From: an uncultured Clostridia bacterium
GTDB lineage: Bacteria; Bacillota; Clostridia; Christensenellales; Aristaeellaceae
Assembly (NCBI GenBank): GCA_934632155.1
Contig: CAKTXZ010000009.1
Location: 1 to 64,000 of the forward strand
Length of the DNA stretch: 64,000 nt
Reading direction: 5' to 3'
Below, piece by piece: positions 45,372 through 54,605 of this stretch. A program made the translations under genes and the position numbers. Below the pieces are notes generated by a model. That model searched no databases. It had not been told where the DNA came from and was given only the letters and a program-made list of their open reading frames with translations. The number at the start of each line of letters is the position of its first letter. Positions within the stretch are counted from its first letter, which is position 1.

Positions 45372-47048
45372 TTATTCGATGTTCATGCCGTAGTCTTCAG
45401 GCTGCTGATGCTGCAGGTTATAAGCCGTCTGCATCTTGTCGCGCGCTTCGCGGTAGCCCATGTCCAGCGCCTTTTGCGCGATAGCGTCAAAGTTCGCCAG
45501 ATCCTCCGTGCCGGTGATGATCTTGAGCATCATGGGCAGGGCGTAGGTCTCTGCCTCGACATAGGGATCGTACATATCGCTCCAGCCCGTGCCGTCAAAG
45601 GTCACATAGCCGATAATCATGTCGGGGTTTGCATTCTGACCCCAGATTTTCGACGCCTTATACAGGTCGCTGGAAACCGTCTTTTGTCCCTTGATGGTGG
45701 GATCCGGCGCCCAATAAAGGACATTCGCACGGGTCGACCAGTAGCAGGTCATGTTGGGCTCAAGGTAGGTGTAGAGCAGCTCGTCCGAATCGCGGTGCTC
45801 ATAGAACCATTCGGTGAAATAGGGCACGCCGTTTTCGTCCAGCACATAGCTTTCGTTTTCCACGCCGTACTGGCCGCGGAGAATGGCCTCCTTGGTATAG
45901 AGACGATCCATCCACTGGGCGGCCAATTCCTTGTTTTCGCTCTGCGCGGCGATGCAGGAATAGTTCGTTGCTTCGGAATTATAGGTCTGCACAAAGCGCA
46001 GCTGCTGATCGGTCGTCTTGCGCACCAGCGGCAGCGGGGATACCTTGAAGCCCTCGCTCTCGCCCACATAGCGGCCTTCATAGGTTTCGGGGGCAGTCCA
46101 TGTCTCATGCAAAATGCCCAGACGATCGGAAAGGAACATGGCTTCCAGGCTCTCGCCGTCGCGGTTCATGAAATCGCGGTCGATATAGCCCTTTTTGTAC
46201 CAATCGCGCAGCAGCGTGACGTATTCCTTGCCCTCGGGCGTGGTCCATGCCTGCGGCTGCACCACGCCGTCGCGCACGGAATACCACATATGGATATCGA
46301 ACGCAGAAACAATATAGCCGTTATTCGCATTGTACCCGTTGTTGCCCAGCGACATGGGCACCACGTTTTCGCCGCGCGCCTTAAAGGCCGCCAGCACCTT
46401 TTCCAGATCCTCCAGCGTTTCGGGGATGGGCAGCCCGGCCTCGTCCAGCCAATCCTGCCGGATGACCGCGCCGCAGTCGGTGGCGATTCGATCGGTCCAA
46501 ATCTGCGTAATCGCCCACATATTGCCGCGCACGGTGTGCATCAGATCGCCAAAGGCCGGCTGCGCGCCCTGATAATACAGTTCCTTTTCAGGGCCCCACT
46601 CCCACGCGGAGAAGGAGCCGTCGCCGCAGTTGACGGCCTCGAAGTAGTGCGGCATCAGATCCTTGAAATCGTTGATGTCGGCGAACAGGCCGTCGTCGAT
46701 GGCCGCCTGCGGGCCGTCGGGAGAGGTCGGGTAATAGAGGATATCGTAATAATTGCCGGAGGTCATCATCAGGTTGAACTGCTGCTCCATCTGCTCCCAG
46801 GAGGGATGGATGAATTCAACGTGCACGCCGGTTTGCTCCTCCATCCACTGGAAGAAGGGATGCTCGGCGTACGTTTCGAAATACTGCGCGGCCTGAGAAT
46901 CAATGGGAATCCAGTAGGTCAGGGTTTTGCCCTCGGCGCCCTCGATCCAGAGCGGGCCGTGCGCCTCCCCGGCCAACGCCGGCAGCGCGCACAGCGCCAT
47001 GACCAGCGCCAGCGCCAGACAGGAAAGCTGCTTGAGATGCTTTTTCAT
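45372..47048 (-). CDS. Extracellular solute-binding protein of the second sugar importer
   Basis: A 558-residue secreted binding protein. The signal peptide has a charged start (MKKHLKQL), a hydrophobic core and a clear signal peptidase I site ALAGEA near residue 26, so it is not an obvious lipoprotein. The fold and length match large LplA-type binding proteins. AAAGGAG lies upstream. It is the first gene of the importer-nagA-ROK-isomerase operon. The ligand is unknown; the operon suggests an N-acetylhexosamine-containing glycan. Confidence 0.88.
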   Translation of the reverse strand: MKKHLKQLSCLALALVMALCALPALAGEAHGPLWIEGAEGKTLTYWIPIDSQAAQYFETYAEHPFFQWMEEQTGVHVEFIHPSWEQMEQQFNLMMTSGNYYDILYYPTSPDGPQAAIDDGLFADINDFKDLMPHYFEAVNCGDGSFSAWEWGPEKELYYQGAQPAFGDLMHTVRGNMWAITQIWTDRIATDCGAVIRQDWLDEAGLPIPETLEDLEKVLAAFKARGENVVPMSLGNNGYNANNGYIVSAFDIHMWYSVRDGVVQPQAWTTPEGKEYVTLLRDWYKKGYIDRDFMNRDGESLEAMFLSDRLGILHETWTAPETYEGRYVGESEGFKVSPLPLVRKTTDQQLRFVQTYNSEATNYSCIAAQSENKELAAQWMDRLYTKEAILRGQYGVENESYVLDENGVPYFTEWFYEHRDSDELLYTYLEPNMTCYWSTRANVLYWAPDPTIKGQKTVSSDLYKASKIWGQNANPDMIIGYVTFDGTGWSDMYDPYVEAETYALPMMLKIITGTEDLANFDAIAQKALDMGYREARDKMQTAYNLQHQQPEDYGMNIE

Positions 47049-47095
47049 GCAATGCGTCTCCTTTCAATTTTGAGGGAACATTTCGCCCCCCATTG

Positions 47096-47115
47096 CTGCG
47101 TTCAGCGTAACGCAG
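47096..47115. promoter_or_regulatory. Inverted repeat upstream of the second sugar importer
   Basis: CTGCGTT and AACGCAG are separated by 6 bases, about 50 bases before the binding-protein ATG. It could be an operator or a short mRNA hairpin. No certain promoter was found beside it. Confidence 0.45.
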
Positions 47116-47182
47116 TTCTTCCTTTCTGTAAAGGTTCAGCATTTGCCGCATTTTCCGTCTTCTGGCGGTTCTGATAAAGAAA

Positions 47183-47220
47183 AGCTTCAGTATTTTACGC
47201 GTCCTGCAAAAACTGAAGCT
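47183..47220 (-). terminator. Terminator of the AraC sensor-regulator gene
   Basis: Perfect 9-bp stem AGCTTCAGT/ACTGAAGCT with a 20-base loop; on the minus strand it is followed by TTTCTTTATC. Confidence 0.75.
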
Positions 47221-47259
47221 CCTCCAAAAACTGATGGTTTGCGCGCAGAACGCGCCGCG

Positions 47260-49404
47260 CTAATCCGAAGCGTGCAGCCTGCGGTATTCGCCGGGCGTCA
47301 TGTGATAGCGCGCCTTGAACGCGCGGGTAAAGGTCAGCGTGGAGGTATAGCCCACCTGCGCCGCAACGTCGGCAATGGTCATGCTCTCGTCCGTCAGCAA
47401 CAGCGTGCACGCCTCCTCGATGCGGATTTTATGAATGTACTGCAGCACGCCCACGCCCGTGCAGCGGGAAAAGAGCTTGGAGAGGCGGTTGATCGGCATA
47501 CCGAAAGCCTCCGCAACGGCGGTCACGGAAAGCTGCTTATCCGCGGCGTGCTGGCGAATATAGGCCTTGACACGCCGAACCGTCTCGTCCTGATCCTGCT
47601 CGGCCTTATCCGACCGGCCATCCATTTCCACCAGCAGGCGCTTCATCAGCGCCTTCAGCTCTCCGTGTGTTTTGGTCAAAATGATTTGCCGCGATATGGT
47701 GCGGCTCAGCTCGTCCGCATCGGGCAAATCCTCCGCCCACGAATCGGCGTCATGCAAAAATTGATACTTGAGCGACGCCAGATGCAGCTGCGCCAGCATA
47801 GTATGCGGCGAACGCAGAAATTCCTCGGGAAACAGCTCGTCCAGCGCCTGCAGCGCGCCCTCCATATCGCCATGCCACATGCAGCCGGCAAAGGCCAGCT
47901 GCTTGTCCAGATGCCGCCAATCGCGCAGAAAATATTCCGGCGCGTAGCGAATCATGTCGAAGCGCAGGATGGGCATATCATGCTTATCCAGACAATCCGC
48001 CGCCATTCCCGCCTCGCGGTACGCCGCCTCGATTTCCCCTGTGTTCAGGTGCGTCATGCTCATGCCGCAGCGCGCGCCCTGTGCGCCGCCGTCGTCCAGC
48101 CGCTGCAGCAGCGCCTCCAGCGCATGCTCCGCCTCGTTTTCGTTCATCGCGCCGGATTGCTTTTCCAGCAGCAGATAAACGGCATGTCCTACCACGGCGC
48201 TGCCGATTTCATATTGTTCAAGCGTCATATCCTGCAGCGCGGCGCGCAGCGTCTCCGCGTCCCCTTCCTCGCTTTGGGAGAAGCAGGCGACCACGTACGC
48301 CCTGCCGCTTTCCGCGCGCCCGTCGCCGCGCCCCATCAGGGCGTCGGCAAGGCTGCGCATTTCCGCCTGCGCCCGGTAACGCTCTATGCTCTCGATATGC
48401 GCCTCATGCTCGTCCAGCATATGCTCCACCGCATGAAAAACCAGCGACAGCCCCTCGGCGTCGTCCTCCACACGGTAATTTTTCTGAATGTATGCGACCA
48501 GCTGATTCACCGGCAGCGCCGTACGGCGCGAAAGCAGGATAATCATCAGCGCGCCCGCCAGCAGCGTAACGCCCAGCACGCTCAGGTACAAAAGCCGCAG
48601 CGACGTAGCGCCGCCGCTTAAAAACTCGGACGGAATCCATGCCCGAAGCATATACCCGCCCTGCGCGAGCGGGCGCGCGTAGGCCGTCTTATCCGCCGTA
48701 TCCGCCTGCTGCGAAAGCAGCACGTTACCCGCCGCGTCGCAAAGCGCGTACTGCGCGCCGGGCAGGCCGTATTCACGCGCCAGATTATTCAGGTATCCGG
48801 GGGCAAGCATCAGCACCACGACGCGGCCCTTGAGGCTTTCGCGGCTGCCTGTGCCCATGGCGAGCACATAGGCCAGCCGCTTTTCGCCCACGCGCACTAT
48901 TTTTCCCGATTCCGCGCCCGCGTGCAGCGCCCAAAGTTCCTCCGCCGTCACATCGTTATTCCACACGCCCCTCGCCATGCCGGCAAGGCTCGTTACCGAA
49001 CCGGACGTGACGGCGTAGTCCACGCCGTTTCGGGCCAGATACACGCCCTCGATGTAGGAGGGCGCGCCGGCGTAAAACTCCTTCAGGCTTTGCCGCGCCT
49101 CATAGAACGAAAGCCGGTTTTCCGCCGTAATCGCGCTTTCCTCCGGCATGTCGACCAAGCGCAGCTTTCGCCGTATGCGAACGGCCAGGCCGCTCATCTG
49201 CTGAATATCCGTGTCCAGCTTTTGCAGCGTCAGCTGCAGCGACCGCTCCACCAGACTTTCCTGCTGCGTGCGAACGGTTTTATCCGACTGCGCAAAAAAC
49301 ACCCATTCGCCGGTAAGCGAAAGCAGCGCGACGGCCAGCATACACAGCGCCACGGCCACCGCAGGTTTTTGGGAATACAAGGATTTATGCTTCAACGGCC
49401 GCAC
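47260..49404 (-). CDS. Membrane-anchored AraC-family regulator with extracellular sensor
   Basis: A 714-residue one-component receptor. Two membrane segments (about 14-36 and 268-292) flank an extracellular Cache-like sensor of some 230 residues. A cytoplasmic linker of about 300 residues leads to a C-terminal AraC double helix-turn-helix (LSVTAVAEAFGMPINRLSKLF, then MTIADVAAQVGYTSTLTFTRAFK). The start is taken as GTG at 49404 after AAAGGA. This type commonly controls neighbouring LplABC importers in Firmicutes, so it probably activates the operon at 47048 in response to an outside sugar. Confidence 0.9.
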   Translation of the reverse strand: MRPLKHKSLYSQKPAVAVALCMLAVALLSLTGEWVFFAQSDKTVRTQQESLVERSLQLTLQKLDTDIQQMSGLAVRIRRKLRLVDMPEESAITAENRLSFYEARQSLKEFYAGAPSYIEGVYLARNGVDYAVTSGSVTSLAGMARGVWNNDVTAEELWALHAGAESGKIVRVGEKRLAYVLAMGTGSRESLKGRVVVLMLAPGYLNNLAREYGLPGAQYALCDAAGNVLLSQQADTADKTAYARPLAQGGYMLRAWIPSEFLSGGATSLRLLYLSVLGVTLLAGALMIILLSRRTALPVNQLVAYIQKNYRVEDDAEGLSLVFHAVEHMLDEHEAHIESIERYRAQAEMRSLADALMGRGDGRAESGRAYVVACFSQSEEGDAETLRAALQDMTLEQYEIGSAVVGHAVYLLLEKQSGAMNENEAEHALEALLQRLDDGGAQGARCGMSMTHLNTGEIEAAYREAGMAADCLDKHDMPILRFDMIRYAPEYFLRDWRHLDKQLAFAGCMWHGDMEGALQALDELFPEEFLRSPHTMLAQLHLASLKYQFLHDADSWAEDLPDADELSRTISRQIILTKTHGELKALMKRLLVEMDGRSDKAEQDQDETVRRVKAYIRQHAADKQLSVTAVAEAFGMPINRLSKLFSRCTGVGVLQYIHKIRIEEACTLLLTDESMTIADVAAQVGYTSTLTFTRAFKARYHMTPGEYRRLHASD

Positions 49405-49435
49405 GTTCCTTTCCGCCGGCGGAACCTGAAAAGAA

Positions 49436-50269
49436 TCAGATTCCCCAGAATTCCACCGCGTTCTGCCCCATGATGCGCCGGCAGGTCGCCTCGTCGAAGC
49501 CCGCCTTTTTAAGCATCGCCGTGTCCGATTCCGCCAGCTCCTTGGCGAAAATCGCGTCGTATTCGCCGGTGAAGGAATCCGAACCGAAGAGCAGCCGCTC
49601 GTTCATATGCGCGTAATCCACCTGATACAGCGTATCCAGCACCCGCTGGCGGTAGCAGGCAGGCGTGCCGGGCGTCATGTCGATATACATTTTCTGGTTT
49701 TTATACTTGGGGCTGTATTCCATGGCGCAGAACTTCCCGTAGAGCGCGATGGCCTCGTCGCACCACGGCCACGAAATATGCGCCAGCGCAAAGCGGATGT
49801 TGGAAATATTCAGCATGCATTCCCAATTGCACGGGCGGTTGTAATTGCCGTTATCGCCGTAATCCCACAGAATGCCGGAATGGAAAAGGATGGCCTTGTC
49901 CAGATCGGCGATATGCTGATAGACGGGCATGGCGCGCTCGTCGCCGGGGTAGAAGTTCTCGCAGATCACCTTGAAGCCGACCGCGCCGGCCTCCAGCGCC
50001 TGATCCACCTGCATGGAGGCTTCCGGCTCGGTGGGATCGATAAAATAGATGGGCAAAAGCCGGCCGCCTGTTTCCCGGCACCACTGCATCATCCGCTCGA
50101 TACGCCCGTTGTTATGCTCGCGCAGCTTGGCGATATTGCGTTCGCTGTAAAGCGGCTCCTCAGCCAGCATCGCCAGCTTGTCGACGCCGTGCTGATCCAT
50201 GCTCCTGATCAGGCGCTCGGGCTCGGGCTTGGCGAAATTATCAATGTGAATATGCGTGTCCAGAATCAT
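49436..50269 (-). CDS. Amidohydrolase (TIM-barrel, amidohydrolase_2 type)
   Basis: A 277-residue metal-dependent hydrolase. The metal motif DTHIHID is at residues 4-10, FKVICEN follows about residue 100, ALAHISWP carries a His, and LFGSDS carries the Asp. There is no signal peptide. It lies between the DUF4091 gene and the AraC sensor gene on the same strand. Lactone hydrolysis, decarboxylation or deacetylation are all possible in this family. Confidence 0.85.
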   Translation of the reverse strand: MILDTHIHIDNFAKPEPERLIRSMDQHGVDKLAMLAEEPLYSERNIAKLREHNNGRIERMMQWCRETGGRLLPIYFIDPTEPEASMQVDQALEAGAVGFKVICENFYPGDERAMPVYQHIADLDKAILFHSGILWDYGDNGNYNRPCNWECMLNISNIRFALAHISWPWCDEAIALYGKFCAMEYSPKYKNQKMYIDMTPGTPACYRQRVLDTLYQVDYAHMNERLLFGSDSFTGEYDAIFAKELAESDTAMLKKAGFDEATCRRIMGQNAVEFWGI

Positions 50270-50309
50270 ACTTTTATTCTCCTTTCATCATTAAACGGTA
50301 AACATGCGC

Positions 50310-52097
50310 TTACGCGTTTTCCAGCGCGCGCACCAGCTTTTCGCGCGCCGCCTGATAATCCGCGTCATTCAGGCTCATGTACTTCTCGCGGCCATGGTAA
50401 TCGACAAAATCCCATTTGGACAGATCGCCTTCGTTCAGCACGCCTTCCACCGCCTCGTCGACGATTTTTTCGCCGTCCCGAACGCGCGCCTTGACCATCT
50501 GCGCCAGTTCATAATCCTCTATCCCGCGCTTGAGCGCCAGATAGCGAAGCGACAGCAGGCATTGGCCGCCGTTGCCGGGATAGACGAAGCAGGTATCGCC
50601 CGCCGGCCAGCCGGGCGCGTGAAAGGAAAGATCGGCGCGCGGATCATCCGGCCAGACGGTAAAATTCCAGCGGATAAAGCCGTCCAGCTTTAGCTTTTCG
50701 GTTATCAGCCCATGCAGGCGCACCTCGCACAGGTTCGTGTACAGGAAGGAATTCATCACCGGCGGATAGCAGCAGACCGACCAGAGATATTTTCCGCCCG
50801 GCTGCAGCCGTTCGCGCGTGGCGCGCAAAAGCTCCGGCCCGGCAACCGCCAGCAGGTCGATCTGCGGCGTATACACGTCCACGCGCTCGTTCCGATACGT
50901 ATCGTTCATGATATCCTTGGGCCCCATGTCCCAATCCATGCGGATATCCGGCATCAGGCGATGAATGGTTTCCAGCACCCGCGTCCATTCGCCCGCCGTG
51001 CTGCCAAGGTTTACCTCGTCGCCCATCAGATACGAATACGGCAGCATGCCGCGCGCAACGATCCAGTCATAAACCGCGCGAATATAATCCTCAATTTCCT
51101 CCCGCCTGCGCATAAAGCACAGCGCGCCGGTGCGCTCGTCGATATAGCTGACGCGAATCGCGTCCGGCCACCCCTCCACGAAGCAGTCAAAGCCCTCCTT
51201 CTCGTCCACCCACACGCCGTAAAGCCCCGTGAGCATCACGTCCGTCGCGCCGTAGGCGGCCATAAGGTCGATATACGCCTCGGCAAAGGAAAAATCATAG
51301 CGGAACGCGCCGTCCACGCCCCGGCGGATGCGAACATAATTGTATTCGTACAGGTCGCAGGGGGCCTCCGCGTCGTTATAGCATTGCTGGCCGCGCCACG
51401 GCACGTCACTGAGCACCACGGTGGTCACGCGATTGCCCAATTCCCCCAGCGCCTTGGCATAGGGACGCAGCGCTTCAATGTGCGCCGGCGTGTAAGCCTC
51501 CACCTCGCATTTACGGGCAATGTTGAACACATGCTGCCACAGGTTAAGGTAAAACCTTTGCTCGGGCGCGGCGGGCAGCTCCACATCCGCCACATGGACG
51601 GTAAAGGTAATCTCCCGCGCCAGCCGCTCGTCGTAAAACATGCTGTGGGCGAAAAAGCGAATGCTGCCCTGATAATCGCCCGCAGGCGTGCCGGCGGGCA
51701 CGTCGATCAGCGCGACCATCTGATTGGTCTGATACGCCCTGACCTCCATTTCGCCGTTTTCCAGAATCACATCCGCCTTGGCGACGCCGTCGTCGTCGCT
51801 CACGACGTCCACAAGGCGAAGCTTGGCGGAAAGCCCCGCCGCCGTAATGGACGCGCGCAGCACGGTTACATCGCCGATGGGCAAGTGGTGGGCGAAGGTC
51901 GGCCGCTCCTCCAGCAGCAAAATCGCCCGGCACGGCATACGAATCGCCAGATTAATCTGCGCCCAGCTGTTTTTCACAGCGCCGACGTCCACATGCGTCT
52001 GGCCGGTCGGGGGCGTATACTGCCCGCGCACAGCCTTGTAGCTTTCCGGCATGGGCGTGATTTCAAAGGTTCGCATATGCTCCTCGTACCAGTCCAT
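50310..52097 (-). CDS. DUF4091 protein, GH123-like glycoside hydrolase candidate
   Basis: A 595-residue cytoplasmic protein: N-terminal beta-sandwich region (about 1-175), then a TIM-barrel-like DUF4091 region. DUF4091 proteins are related to GH123 beta-N-acetylgalactosaminidases, which use an Asp-Glu pair; here Asp360-Glu361 in YLMGDEVN is a candidate for that pair. No signal peptide is present, so it would act on an imported oligosaccharide. It begins one base after the stop of the isomerase gene and precedes the amidohydrolase gene. Enzyme activity is inferred. Confidence 0.75.
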   Translation of the reverse strand: MDWYEEHMRTFEITPMPESYKAVRGQYTPPTGQTHVDVGAVKNSWAQINLAIRMPCRAILLLEERPTFAHHLPIGDVTVLRASITAAGLSAKLRLVDVVSDDDGVAKADVILENGEMEVRAYQTNQMVALIDVPAGTPAGDYQGSIRFFAHSMFYDERLAREITFTVHVADVELPAAPEQRFYLNLWQHVFNIARKCEVEAYTPAHIEALRPYAKALGELGNRVTTVVLSDVPWRGQQCYNDAEAPCDLYEYNYVRIRRGVDGAFRYDFSFAEAYIDLMAAYGATDVMLTGLYGVWVDEKEGFDCFVEGWPDAIRVSYIDERTGALCFMRRREEIEDYIRAVYDWIVARGMLPYSYLMGDEVNLGSTAGEWTRVLETIHRLMPDIRMDWDMGPKDIMNDTYRNERVDVYTPQIDLLAVAGPELLRATRERLQPGGKYLWSVCCYPPVMNSFLYTNLCEVRLHGLITEKLKLDGFIRWNFTVWPDDPRADLSFHAPGWPAGDTCFVYPGNGGQCLLSLRYLALKRGIEDYELAQMVKARVRDGEKIVDEAVEGVLNEGDLSKWDFVDYHGREKYMSLNDADYQAAREKLVRALENA

Positions 52098-52098
52098 C

Positions 52099-52947
52099 TC
52101 ATTTTCCTCCCGTATACTTTTTCAGGAAGTCGATGGCCAGCGCAATGTCCCGCGCGGGATCCTCGCCCACCTCGCGCTCAATCGTCAGATAACCGTCGTA
52201 GCCGATCGCGCGCAGCGCGGGAATATAGGTTTCAAAATGCACCTGTCCTTCGCCCAGCGGCACCTCCATGCAGTACGCGCTCTCGTCATAATCCGCCGGC
52301 GCGGGCGTCATGCCGTACATCACGTCCAGATCGCCGCGCTTGAACATCACGCCGTCCTTGGCATGGGTATGAACAATATAATCACGCAGCGTATTGACCG
52401 CGTCCACGGCGCTGTCGCCCGTGCACATGGCCAGATTCGCCGGGTCAAGGTTCACCTTCACGCCGGGGCTGGCGACATATTCCAGCATACGGCGCAGATC
52501 CGCCGCGGGCTCGGGCCCCGTCTCGATGGCGAACGCCGCGCCGGCGGAAGCCGCGAAAGCGCCCAGCTCCCGCAGCGCGTCCGCGATGACCTGAAAGCGC
52601 GGATGGTTGACGTCATGCGGCACTACGCCGATGTGCGTCGTCACGATCCGGCAGCCCAAATCCACCGCCAGCTCCACGATTTTTTTCGTATAATCAATTT
52701 TTCCGCGGTTCTTTTCCGCAAAGGCAAAGCCGCCCTCGCCCAGATCGCCGCAAATGGCGCTGATTTCAATGCCCGCGTCCCGAACGACGCTCCGCGCCCA
52801 AGCCCGCTTTTCGGAAGACATATTTTCAGGGGCCAGCTCGCCCTCCACGGCATAAAGCTGCACGCCGTCCGCGCCCAGTTCCGCCGCCCGGCGCACGCCG
52901 CCTGCAAACCCCAGCCCCAGACAATCCGCCAAAATGCCGATTTTCAT
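52099..52947 (-). CDS. Sugar phosphate isomerase/epimerase (TIM barrel)
   Basis: A 282-residue AP-endonuclease-2-fold enzyme, distinct in sequence from the one at 40590. Likely metal ligands include the Glu in FAIETGPEP, the Asp in VNLDPANLAM, the His in VHTHAKDG and the late Glu in LTIERE. It is the first gene of the isomerase-DUF4091-amidohydrolase unit. Its promoter region carries a perfect palindrome next to the AraC gene. Confidence 0.87.
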   Translation of the reverse strand: MKIGILADCLGLGFAGGVRRAAELGADGVQLYAVEGELAPENMSSEKRAWARSVVRDAGIEISAICGDLGEGGFAFAEKNRGKIDYTKKIVELAVDLGCRIVTTHIGVVPHDVNHPRFQVIADALRELGAFAASAGAAFAIETGPEPAADLRRMLEYVASPGVKVNLDPANLAMCTGDSAVDAVNTLRDYIVHTHAKDGVMFKRGDLDVMYGMTPAPADYDESAYCMEVPLGEGQVHFETYIPALRAIGYDGYLTIEREVGEDPARDIALAIDFLKKYTGGK

Positions 52948-52981
52948 TTCATAGCCTCCTATATGTGCATATTCGGCTCAT

Positions 52982-53030
52982 ATTCTATCAAATCGGACAT
53001 TTTCTGTATTGCGGATTCGTATCGCGATAC
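52982..53030 (-). promoter_or_regulatory. Weak promoter with upstream palindrome
   Basis: On the minus strand a -10 TAGAAT (52987-52982) has no good -35 (AATACA at the 17-base position). A perfect 12-bp palindrome GTATCGCGATAC lies at 53019-53030, in an activator position. The AraC regulator encoded just upstream is the natural candidate ligand. Confidence 0.6.
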
Positions 53031-53034
53031 AAAT

Positions 53035-53895
53035 TCACAGTTTATTCGCGCGCTGCTCCCGGCGATAGTCGCTCGGCGTCAGGCCGTTATACCGCCTGAA
53101 AAGCCGGGAAAAATGCTGGCTGGAGGAAAAGCCCAGCCGCATGGCGATATCCGTCGCGTTCTCGTCGGTTTCGCGCAGCAGCCTTTCCGCCATGCGCACA
53201 TGCTCTCTCGCCACATATTCCGCCGGCGGCACACCCGTACAGCGCTTGAATTTTTGCTTAAAGCGCGCGTCGGAGAGCCCCGCCGCCTTCGCCAGCTGTT
53301 CAACGGAAAACATTTCGGCCGGATTATCTGCCACATAGCGCAGGCATTTGGCAATATCGGGCGGAATCGCCTCGCCCGGCGTCGCGCAGCCGGACAGAAT
53401 TTCATCCAGCAGCAGCACCAGCAGCGCCTGCAGCCGCGGCAGGGAAAAATCGTCCTCCGCCTGATCCGCCGCAACCACACAGGCGGCGATGCGGCCCAAC
53501 ACGCGCCGCGTCTCCTCGTTGGTGCGAATCAGGCGCAGGGAAAGCAGCCGCGCCGTAAGTTTTTGCCGAAGCGAAAGCGGAAGCCCCAGAAAATCCTGCG
53601 CCGTTTCGGGGTTTTCCAGCAGCAGATACTGCATGCTCGAGCGGTTTTGCACGCTGTCGCGGTTGCCGTGCGGCTCGTCGGGGTGTATCACCAGCATATC
53701 CCCGCCGTGCAGCAGGTATTCCCGCCCGGAGGCCAGCAGCTTTTTTTCGCCCGATTGTAGATACAGCAGCTCGAACGTGCCGGGATGCCGCTCCGTCTGC
53801 ATGGGCGCGTACGCGTTCTGCACGCGGAAAAAGCCGATCGCACTTACGCCCGGCAGCGGAAGCTCGTATTCCTCCTGACAATAATTTTCCTTCAT
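53035..53895 (-). CDS. AraC-family regulator with cupin-type sensor
   Basis: A 286-residue soluble regulator. The N-terminal half is an AraC cupin (HPGTFELLYLQSGEKKLL and GGDMLVIHPDEPH). The C-terminal half has two helix-turn-helix motifs (FSVEQLAKAAGLSDARFKQKFK and ATDIAMRLGFSSSQHFSRLFR). It sits between the SIS/ribokinase pair and the isomerase-DUF4091 unit and probably activates the latter in response to a small sugar. Confidence 0.92.
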   Translation of the reverse strand: MKENYCQEEYELPLPGVSAIGFFRVQNAYAPMQTERHPGTFELLYLQSGEKKLLASGREYLLHGGDMLVIHPDEPHGNRDSVQNRSSMQYLLLENPETAQDFLGLPLSLRQKLTARLLSLRLIRTNEETRRVLGRIAACVVAADQAEDDFSLPRLQALLVLLLDEILSGCATPGEAIPPDIAKCLRYVADNPAEMFSVEQLAKAAGLSDARFKQKFKRCTGVPPAEYVAREHVRMAERLLRETDENATDIAMRLGFSSSQHFSRLFRRYNGLTPSDYRREQRANKL

Positions 53896-53927
53896 TTTCT
53901 TTTCCTCGTCGGCCGTGAGCGTTTGTC

Positions 53928-53966
53928 AAAAGGGAAACCCCTCCTCATTTTAAGGAAGGATTTCCC
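53928..53966 (-). terminator. Terminator of the ribokinase-SIS operon
   Basis: A 14-base stem GGGAAATCCTTCCT/AGGAGGGGTTTCCC with two mismatches; on the minus strand it is followed by TTTTGAC. Confidence 0.75.
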
Positions 53967-53986
53967 CCGCGGCGTGCCCGATATGC

Positions 53987-54583
53987 TTATTTCTCGTTCT
54001 CGCGCAAATGCCCCAGGCTGCCGCCCGGATGGCGCAGCACATATTCCTGCGGGGTCATATTACGCTTTTCCTGCAGCACGACGGACAGCGCCTGCAGCGC
54101 CAGCGTTTCGGCCAGAATGGAATTGCGCGGCGCGCGGTTGAGCGGCCCGCCCTCCTGCTTCACGCCGGCCCAGATATGCGCCTGCGCAAAGGTGGCCAGC
54201 CATGATTTTTCGTTGCCCGTCACAGCGATTACCTGACAGCCGTTATTGCGAATCGCCGTCGCGGTCGCCTTCATTTCGGCGGTCTCGCCGCTGTTGGAGA
54301 TGCAGATGACCACATCGCCCGCGACCAATTGTCCGCAGGAGCCGTGAACCGCCTCCGTGCCATGCAGAAAGTAGGTCGGCGTGCCCGTGGAGGACAGCAG
54401 CGACGCCATGTAATTGGCCACATGCGAGGGCTTGCCGATGCCGGTAATATGAATGCGGTTGCCCCGCGCCTGCGCGTCCCAAATCAGCCTTGCCGCGGCG
54501 AGCAGCTCCTCCCTGCGAAGGCTGTCCGCATACTGAATAAACTCCGTTTTCGCGCTTTCCATAAAATGCTGTAACGCGTCCAT
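53987..54583 (-). CDS. SIS-domain sugar phosphate isomerase, KdsD/GutQ-like without CBS domains
   Basis: A 198-residue SIS protein. The sugar-phosphate loop motifs are ITGIGKPSHVA, FLHGTEAVHGSCG and CISNSGETAEM, and the C-terminal RHPGGSLG is typical of KpsF/GutQ/KdsD arabinose 5-phosphate isomerases; the CBS pair of those proteins is missing. The ATG at 54583 is spaced properly from AAGGGG; the ATG two codons earlier is too close. It follows ribokinase after 22 bases, which suggests joint handling of a pentose phosphate. Confidence 0.83.
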   Translation of the reverse strand: MDALQHFMESAKTEFIQYADSLRREELLAAARLIWDAQARGNRIHITGIGKPSHVANYMASLLSSTGTPTYFLHGTEAVHGSCGQLVAGDVVICISNSGETAEMKATATAIRNNGCQVIAVTGNEKSWLATFAQAHIWAGVKQEGGPLNRAPRNSILAETLALQALSVVLQEKRNMTPQEYVLRHPGGSLGHLRENEK

Positions 54584-54605
54584 GCTCATTCCCCTTTTCG
54601 ACGGT

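Noticed and set aside
44676..47174. Plus-strand open frame of about 830 codons opposite the second sugar importer
   Set aside because: Shadow of the permease and binding-protein genes; no motif or ribosome site.
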